Assembly: GCA_002338605.1 (NCBI GenBank)
Contig: DDIP01000359.1
Coordinates: 1-10,085, forward strand
DNA from: Proteobacteria bacterium UBA1847
GTDB lineage: Bacteria > Pseudomonadota > Gammaproteobacteria > Steroidobacterales > Woeseiaceae
Reading direction: 5' to 3'
DNA: 10,085 nt
Shown here: positions 5,033 through 10,085 of the stretch, piece after piece
Layout: each line of letters begins with the position of its first letter
Position numbering within the stretch: the first letter of the stretch is position 1
Notes under the pieces: model-generated
Databases searched by the model: none
Told to the model about the DNA's origin: nothing
What the model saw: the letters and a program-made list of their open reading frames with translations, nothing else
Translations under genes and position numbers: made by a program

Positions 5033-7865
5033 GGCTCAGAAAAATGGCACTGATGCCGAACATCGCAGACGTTTAATACCAATCGTCGGTTGCTGGGTGA
5101 AAGACGTCAGCAACGGCAATACAGGGACTGTCATTAAGGTGGACACAGCGAATGGCGCGCCATCTGTCAGGGTCAAGTGGCGTAATGATGGCTCGGACAG
5201 CTGGGCACCACCCAGTCGCCTCTGCTCGGCGTTCCAGATCGGCATGGAAGTCCAAGAGATTCCGTATGCGAGGACTCGAGCGACTCTCGGTGAGGGCCAC
5301 GTTATTGAAAATCGACGGATTGGCGGTAGGGATCAGGTTCTGGTTGAGTACCCGAGTACAGGACAGAAGGTGTGGGTGCCCTATGAGAATCTACGAGCCA
5401 TTCGTGGTGTCCGGATGCGGTTTGCAACTGGAAATTTCGAAGCACCTCCTGGAGCGGAGAAATTTAGATTGAAGAGCCTGGCGTATGCCTTGAACAGCTG
5501 GAATCAGAATACAGGATCGTTATCGCGACTAGACATCGACCCGCTTCCTCACCAAATCCACCTCGTGCATCATATACTCGCATCCGGCAACCTGAACTGG
5601 ATGATCGCCGACGACGTCGGCCTCGGAAAAACGATCGAAGTTGGAATGCTACTAGCCGCTCTGCAGGCCCGTGGACAGTTTCGCCGCATCCTTCTCGTTA
5701 CTCCTGCAGGGCTTGTCCGTCAGTGGCAAGAAGAACTCTTCCACAAATTTGGTATGCCCGACTTCCAAATCTATGGCTCCGACTTCAATGTGAACAAGCC
5801 ACATCATTGGAAGTTGTATGACAAAGTGATTGCGTCCATAGATAAACTCAAATCTGAAGCGCACCTCGAAAAACTGATGATGGCCGAGCATTGGGACATG
5901 GTTGTATTCGATGAGGCCCATCGGTTGAGTCGTCGTCAATGGGGCAGCAAACTTGAGTCTACAGAACGATTCAGGTTGGCCGCAGAACTTCGAAAAAGAA
6001 CCGATGCGATGCTCTTGCTAAGCGCAACACCACATCAAGGTATGCACGACAAGTTCCAGGCCCTGCTAGAGTTATTGCGACCAGAATTACAGGACGACAT
6101 TCGAATGCTCGACATGCATCCGGAAATTCTGAGCGACATGGTTATCAGAAATCACAAAGCAGATGTGACTGACGCGGCCGGCGATTTCATTTTCAAACCC
6201 AAAGTTACCAGGGCGATCGAGGTGCCTGTCAGCGAAGAGGAAAAAGCGTTCGATCGGCAGTTACAGGCCTACCTTCGTAAAGGGTACGCCGCAAGTAAGC
6301 GAAAGGGGCGGAAGGGTATCCCAATCGGCTTCGTGATGACCGTTTACCGAAAGCTTGCCGCATCAAGTATTGCGGCAATTCACAGGGCGATACACAGGCG
6401 AACAGAACGTTTGGAAGGTGAGCGCGCTGCCATATCCATGGCAGAACTCGACGATGAGAGATTTGAAGGCGAGAACGAGGAGCTTGGTCTGGAAAAGTCT
6501 GATCGCGACGAGTTCTTCAAAGGCGAAATTTCCCTACTGCACGACTTGAAAGCTAAAGCGCAAGACGTAATGCGTAGCGATCGCAAGTGTGCCGCTTTTA
6601 TTGACAACATTATTGCGCCAATCCTCGATAAATCATCCGATGAGAGAGTGTTGATATTTACAGAGTACCGCGCGACTCAAGACTTTCTCACACAAGTTCT
6701 GTGTGACCGCTATGAACCGGACGACGTCGCTCAAATCAACGGTAGCATGACGTTCGAAGAACGCGAGAATGCGATCAGGCAGTTCGAGGACAGCTCGCGA
6801 TTCCTTATTTCGACCGAGGCAGGCGGCGAAGGTCTCAATTTGCATCGCCGCTGCCATATCATGGTCAACTACGATTTGCCCTGGAACCCAATGCGCCTGG
6901 TGCAGCGCATTGGCCGTATATACCGATACGGGCAGACAGAGAATGTCGTGATATTCAATCTCTATGCACCTCAGACCCTCGATGCCCATGTAATGAATCT
7001 TATGTATACGCGTATCGGCCAAGTCGTCCACGACATGGCCCCAGTAGGAGTGGAATTCCGGTCCGGATTGGAAGACGAAATACTCGGTGAAATTGCTGAG
7101 ATGATCGACGTTAAAGACATCCTTGAAGAAGCGTCTAGCGCTGGCATAGACAGAACTCAGGAACGTATCGATGACGCGCTCAGGCGAGCGAGAGAAGCAG
7201 TGGAAAAGCAACGCGATCTATTCGAATTCGTTTCGAGCTTCAACCCGGAGGAAACCAAGACGCAGTTTGCCATTCAATCTGACCATGTTCGCGCGTTCGT
7301 CATGGGCATGTTCAGCCAGCTCGATATCGAAGTTCTGGAAACCCTGCATCGAGATCAAACGCTTGAGATTCGCTTGTCAGAAGCAGTTCAAGAGGAGCTC
7401 GGATTCTCACGTCGCCGACTCAAAGTTACATTCGACCGTCGACGCGCAGCCGCCCGATCAGAGCTCGAGATGATGGACTTCGAATCCCCTCTCTTTCTGC
7501 ACTTGGTTAAGCAGGCGCAGTCATACTCTTTTGGCGGAAATTGTGCCGCAGTGTCTCAGTTGGCCGGCAGTGCTGTATTGACCGCAAAATTAAGATGGCA
7601 AAACGACCAAGGATTTCGGATGCGAGAGGAGTTCTCATCCTTAACCATCGATAGTGAAGGCAGCGTATCCCTAAACTCCAAAGAATTCTCAGACTGGCTT
7701 AGAAGCGGAACGGCCAAGGATGCGAAAACCACGGACACCGGCGACAGCAAGACAATCTTGGCATCAGTTGAACGAGCGATAGACTCTCGGCTTGCTACTA
7801 ATAGCAACCGAAGCCTTCATCCTGAAAACCGCCAACTTCTTTCGGCCGCCTGGCTGGGGAAGTGA
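5025..7865 (+). CDS. SNF2/RapA-like superfamily 2 ATPase
   Basis: A 946-residue SNF2-family ATPase, expected to translocate on double-stranded DNA. Residues about 20-125 contain two SH3/Tudor-like repeats (GCWVKDVSNGNTGTV, then a second ending KVWVPYENL), as in the RapA N-terminus. The first RecA lobe has a Q-like LPHQIH (174-179), Walker A DDVGLGKTIE (196-205, K202), motif Ia LLVTPAGLVRQW (223-234), DEAH (296-299) and LLLSATPHQG (330-339). A charged insertion spans about 400-520. The second lobe has VLIFTEYRATQ (542-552), STEAGGEGLNLH (596-607) and QRIGRIYRYGQ (627-637) with both arginines. The rest (640-946) is a helical C-terminal region I cannot name. All catalytic motifs are intact. GAGGA lies 10 bases before the ATG, which overlaps the end of the previous gene. 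Similar ATPases occur in DISARM (DrmD) and Zorya (ZorD), but the partners of those systems are absent here. Confidence 0.95.
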   Translation: MTKAQKNGTDAEHRRRLIPIVGCWVKDVSNGNTGTVIKVDTANGAPSVRVKWRNDGSDSWAPPSRLCSAFQIGMEVQEIPYARTRATLGEGHVIENRRIGGRDQVLVEYPSTGQKVWVPYENLRAIRGVRMRFATGNFEAPPGAEKFRLKSLAYALNSWNQNTGSLSRLDIDPLPHQIHLVHHILASGNLNWMIADDVGLGKTIEVGMLLAALQARGQFRRILLVTPAGLVRQWQEELFHKFGMPDFQIYGSDFNVNKPHHWKLYDKVIASIDKLKSEAHLEKLMMAEHWDMVVFDEAHRLSRRQWGSKLESTERFRLAAELRKRTDAMLLLSATPHQGMHDKFQALLELLRPELQDDIRMLDMHPEILSDMVIRNHKADVTDAAGDFIFKPKVTRAIEVPVSEEEKAFDRQLQAYLRKGYAASKRKGRKGIPIGFVMTVYRKLAASSIAAIHRAIHRRTERLEGERAAISMAELDDERFEGENEELGLEKSDRDEFFKGEISLLHDLKAKAQDVMRSDRKCAAFIDNIIAPILDKSSDERVLIFTEYRATQDFLTQVLCDRYEPDDVAQINGSMTFEERENAIRQFEDSSRFLISTEAGGEGLNLHRRCHIMVNYDLPWNPMRLVQRIGRIYRYGQTENVVIFNLYAPQTLDAHVMNLMYTRIGQVVHDMAPVGVEFRSGLEDEILGEIAEMIDVKDILEEASSAGIDRTQERIDDALRRAREAVEKQRDLFEFVSSFNPEETKTQFAIQSDHVRAFVMGMFSQLDIEVLETLHRDQTLEIRLSEAVQEELGFSRRRLKVTFDRRRAAARSELEMMDFESPLFLHLVKQAQSYSFGGNCAAVSQLAGSAVLTAKLRWQNDQGFRMREEFSSLTIDSEGSVSLNSKEFSDWLRSGTAKDAKTTDTGDSKTILASVERAIDSRLATNSNRSLHPENRQLLSAAWLGK

Positions 7866-7880
7866 TTGCACCACTATTAG

Positions 7881-7886
7881 AAAGGA
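7881..7886 (+). promoter_or_regulatory. Ribosome binding site setting the start of the HEPN-like gene
   Basis: AAAGGA lies 7 bases before ATG at 7894. The reading frame is open further upstream to an ATG at 7792 inside the SNF2 gene, but that start has no comparable site and would add 34 residues that overlap the SNF2 C-terminus. The downstream start is preferred. Confidence 0.7.
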
Positions 7887-7893
7887 CTTGAAG

Positions 7894-9348
7894 ATGGATA
7901 TCGGCTTGCAGACCTCCACGTCAGGATCGATTAATATGCTGTGGCGCGCGCTCTTATCGAGCCCGAGTCAGCTAATACTTGCGCGCATATTGAAAGCCAA
8001 CCTAGAGACTATCCTGGTTCATTTCGACAAAGCTGGACTGGTAGACCTTTCACAAGACGAAATTGTCGAGGTCACTCATGCTCCCGAAGATCTCAACAAA
8101 ATATGCTACCTGATCTTCGCAAAGCACTATGGGTCGTCCACGTCTGGAGGCGGAGGTCCCATCAGGAAGATGTGTCAGAACATCCAGCGGCCAGAACATA
8201 TGAGCAAATTGAACATGCCAGCCAGGCAAGTCTCCGCTCTGCGCAGAAGGGCTGAGGATCTAGTATGCGCTTGCAGCGCACTGGTCCACTGCAGGAATGT
8301 TAATGCACACGAGCATTATCCAATCGATGATCCCGGATTCGCATTGATGCTCGCTGGCGCAGTCACTCGAATTATTGAAGTCGCCGAAATATCCAAGGAT
8401 CAAGAAAAGCCCACCGAGAGACTCAGACGGCAGTGTGATGAAATATTGCGGGCTTCTGTAAAGTTGTCGGCGGACGGAGACGAGCTAGAACAGCAAGTTG
8501 ATTCAGTTCTTGACAGTGACCACGTCGACCAAATAGTTGCGTTGTTGACATCCATCTCTTCGCGAGTTGACCAAATAGACAGATCTCCATCTGGACCTCA
8601 ACACGAATCGAAAGGCACTGCTTCAAGTCAAAACAAAGAAACCATTACCGCCAATGATCTTGGCGCGAAGTTCATTACGGGACAGATAAAGCGAGAAAAT
8701 TCCGCTCTCGCCTCGAAAATTTCTGGAGAGTTACGAGAACTACCAACAATCGAAGAAATTGAAATGATCGTTCAAAGCGTTGTCCGAAAATCGCTTAAGT
8801 CAACGCGAAACGAGGCGCCCCTCGAAGATCAGCTGGGCCCATTGATGGAAAAACTCCAAGGCGGTATCGAAGAGATTCGGCGTTCAATTGCCGATTCCTC
8901 GTCTCGAACAGAAGAGGAAACTCGTGCTCATCAGGAACTCATCGATCGTAAGATGTCGGAATTGCAACATATCGTTTCGAATGATCAGCCAAACCGGAAC
9001 GTCGTTGACGTTTCCGATGCTTACTTTCTTGAAGATGAGGCTCAATATGAAACAACATCGGCTCCCCCGGCCATTACACCTCAGCAAGCTAGAAACCAGC
9101 TATTCCAATTGCGAAATCAAATACGCGACGAACAAGAGTCGGCAGGAACTCCGATCGACAATTGGGAGAATATAATTCAGGGGCCAATTATTGAGCGAAT
9201 GATCGGGGATCGAATCTCGACACTCGAGGACTGGAAGAATGAACCAACCATTGCGTACAAATATGAGCGTAACGAAGACGTGATGGACAGGCAGCTGGAT
9301 CGCTACCAATCGATAATCTTTGAAATAATGAACCAGATCGAAACATAA
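7894..9348 (+). CDS. HEPN-like coiled-coil protein, third gene of the operon (candidate RNase effector)
   Basis: A 484-residue protein. Residues about 20-165 are helical and contain RNVNAH (R134-H139), the R-x4-H pattern with a polar residue after the arginine that marks HEPN ribonucleases. The helix before it (VSALRRRAEDLVCACSALVH) and the one after fit a HEPN bundle, perhaps the Swt1-like type. Residues about 170-365 are charged, with coiled-coil stretches (for example LMEKLQGGIEEIRRSIADS). Residues about 375-484 are a separate C-terminal domain (ITPQQARNQLFQLRNQ, NWENIIQGPIIERM) of unknown role. There is no membrane segment. The start at 7894 follows AAAGGA, 28 bases after the SNF2 stop, so it is co-transcribed with it. 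HEPN proteins in defence loci often cut RNA to halt infection; that role is inferred. The HEPN call rests on a short motif and could be wrong, but the gene itself is well supported. Confidence 0.78.
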   Translation: MDIGLQTSTSGSINMLWRALLSSPSQLILARILKANLETILVHFDKAGLVDLSQDEIVEVTHAPEDLNKICYLIFAKHYGSSTSGGGGPIRKMCQNIQRPEHMSKLNMPARQVSALRRRAEDLVCACSALVHCRNVNAHEHYPIDDPGFALMLAGAVTRIIEVAEISKDQEKPTERLRRQCDEILRASVKLSADGDELEQQVDSVLDSDHVDQIVALLTSISSRVDQIDRSPSGPQHESKGTASSQNKETITANDLGAKFITGQIKRENSALASKISGELRELPTIEEIEMIVQSVVRKSLKSTRNEAPLEDQLGPLMEKLQGGIEEIRRSIADSSSRTEEETRAHQELIDRKMSELQHIVSNDQPNRNVVDVSDAYFLEDEAQYETTSAPPAITPQQARNQLFQLRNQIRDEQESAGTPIDNWENIIQGPIIERMIGDRISTLEDWKNEPTIAYKYERNEDVMDRQLDRYQSIIFEIMNQIET

Positions 9349-9354
9349 CAACAA

Positions 9355-9462
9355 TGGCTGAGGTCCACTTTCGTGTGCTCAAAGACTGTTGATTTGCATC
9401 AGAATCTGGATCAGCGAGGATAACCAGGGCCGGCACTAAGCCCGCTATCGTCTGCTCAGCCA
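9355..9462. repeat. Inverted repeats bounding a 108-base non-coding segment
   Basis: TGGCTGAG (9355-9362) and CTCAGCCA (9455-9462) are perfect 8-base inverted repeats 92 bases apart. They fill most of the gap between two converging genes. The layout resembles a tiny mobile element or a structured RNA, but I found no flanking target duplication and no T run that would make a terminator. Confidence 0.3.
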
Positions 9463-9481
9463 CCTGGAATTTGAAACGGAG

Positions 9482-10039
9482 TTATTTTTTATCAAATCGG
9501 ATGTTGTCCCACTCGCGCAGCTTCTCAGCCGTCTTCGAAGGCAACAGATCAAATACGAGATCTCGAGTCAAAACGTATCCCGCCTTATCGAGCAAGATGA
9601 ATTTCGTCCGCGGGCTTGGGCTTCCTTTGCCAGACCGTACGAGAGATAGATTGCTGGTACTAATCCCAAACTTCCTAGCCAATTCCGCGTCGGACTTAGC
9701 ACCAGTTCGTTCTCGAAGGGTTTGGATAACTTTTGCCCAAAACTCGGAACCTGCTCCCTGCTCACCCGCCGGTGGGAACTTTATCGTTTTCGCTTTGGCG
9801 GCGGCACCTCGATCTTTCGGGGGGAATAATGATACGTAGTCGTTCTTTCCGAGCGGGATTCGTAGCTCGGCCAGGATCCCAGCCTTAGCGTGACCCGGCA
9901 ACTCTTGCCGACCTGTTCGGAAGTTGCCAATAACATGCGGATTGACTCCGATAGCGCGGGCGATTTCTTGATCGGTGCCAAGCCGATCCCTGAGGGTATT
10001 CAACCGCTCTAGCCAGATATCCGAATCACTATCGTTCAC
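9482..10039 (-). CDS. Small protein with two helix-turn-helix-like halves (putative regulator)
   Basis: A 185-residue protein built from two similar halves. Residues 9-60 (WLERLNTLRDRLGT, then DQEIARAIGVNPHVIGNFRTG) and 101-155 (WAKVIQTLRERTGA, then SDAELARKFGISTSNLSLVRSG) each show the XRE-like pattern of helix, turn and recognition helix. They are joined by a Lys- and Pro-containing linker (about 73-98). One chain could therefore bind DNA as a pseudo-dimer. The start is GTG at 10039-10037, with only a weak GGA 8 bases before it. The gene converges with the HEPN-like gene and ends 133 bases from it. It may regulate itself or a divergent gene beyond the right edge, since a promoter-like sequence pointing that way lies just behind it. 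It resembles antitoxin or phage-type regulators in fold only; I cannot assign a target. Confidence 0.8.
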   Translation of the reverse strand: MNDSDSDIWLERLNTLRDRLGTDQEIARAIGVNPHVIGNFRTGRQELPGHAKAGILAELRIPLGKNDYVSLFPPKDRGAAAKAKTIKFPPAGEQGAGSEFWAKVIQTLRERTGAKSDAELARKFGISTSNLSLVRSGKGSPSPRTKFILLDKAGYVLTRDLVFDLLPSKTAEKLREWDNIRFDKK

Positions 10040-10057
10040 AAATATATTCCGTAGGGC

Positions 10058-10085
10058 TTGACAAATGGTATCCCGAGATTATTAA
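10058..10085 (+). promoter_or_regulatory. Promoter-like sequence pointing out of the window to the right
   Basis: TTGACA (10058-10063) is followed after 16 bases by TATTAA (10080-10085). The -35 is perfect and the -10 matches at 4 of 6 positions. It lies 19 bases behind the start of the double-HTH gene and points the opposite way, so that protein could repress it. The gene it would serve is outside the window. Confidence 0.45.

Noticed and set aside
6633..7211. 192-codon minus-strand open frame
   Set aside because: It lies wholly inside the SNF2 gene opposite its conserved motifs IV to VI, and its translation resembles no protein; it is a shadow.
5025..7865. Naming the SNF2 gene drmD (DISARM) or zorD (Zorya)
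   Set aside because: The ATPase type fits both, but none of the other genes that define those systems is present in the window.
7792..7893. Upstream ATG start for the HEPN-like gene
   Set aside because: It overlaps the SNF2 coding end by 74 bases without a ribosome site; ATG at 7894 has AAAGGA at good distance.
9188..9463. Minus-strand open frame starting in the 3' gap
   Set aside because: Most of it is antisense to the end of the HEPN-like gene, it lacks a ribosome site, and the translation gives no recognisable domain.

Overview
The window looks like part of a defence island in a gammaproteobacterium, possibly Pseudomonas-like. That guess rests on the style of the HsdM protein, the mid-to-high GC content and the Shine-Dalgarno sites; no marker gene fixes the taxon. 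There are seven protein genes, all typical of accessory DNA. I see no rRNA, tRNA, CRISPR array, transposase or integrase.

Left part (1-2861, all on the minus strand): a tightly coupled operon, read leftward, of a DUF2130-type coiled-coil protein with a nuclease-like motif, a half-length type I specificity subunit (HsdS, one target-recognition domain) and the methyltransferase subunit HsdM. HsdM runs off the left edge. No HsdR is visible. The HsdS start lies inside the end of the DUF2130 gene, and HsdM begins 5 bases after HsdS ends.

Middle spacer (2862-3466): about 600 bases without a convincing gene. It holds a strong intrinsic terminator facing right with no rightward gene before it, two inverted repeats, and an operator-like imperfect palindrome overlapping a possible -35 box for the rightward operon.

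Right-centre part (3467-9348, plus strand): a three-gene operon. Gene 1 is a 521-residue, very acidic protein of unknown family. Gene 2 is a 946-residue SNF2/RapA-like ATPase with a complete set of helicase motifs. Gene 3 is a 484-residue protein whose N-terminal region carries an R-x4-H motif typical of HEPN ribonucleases, followed by coiled coils and a C-terminal domain. Genes 1 and 2 overlap by 8 bases and gene 3 follows after 28. I do not recognise this set as a named defence system. A working idea is that the SNF2 motor, with the acidic partner, senses or remodels foreign DNA and the HEPN protein is the effector.

Right edge (9482-10085): a minus-strand gene for a small protein with two similar helix-turn-helix-like halves. 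A good promoter-like sequence behind it points rightward out of the window, suggesting a divergently transcribed neighbour.
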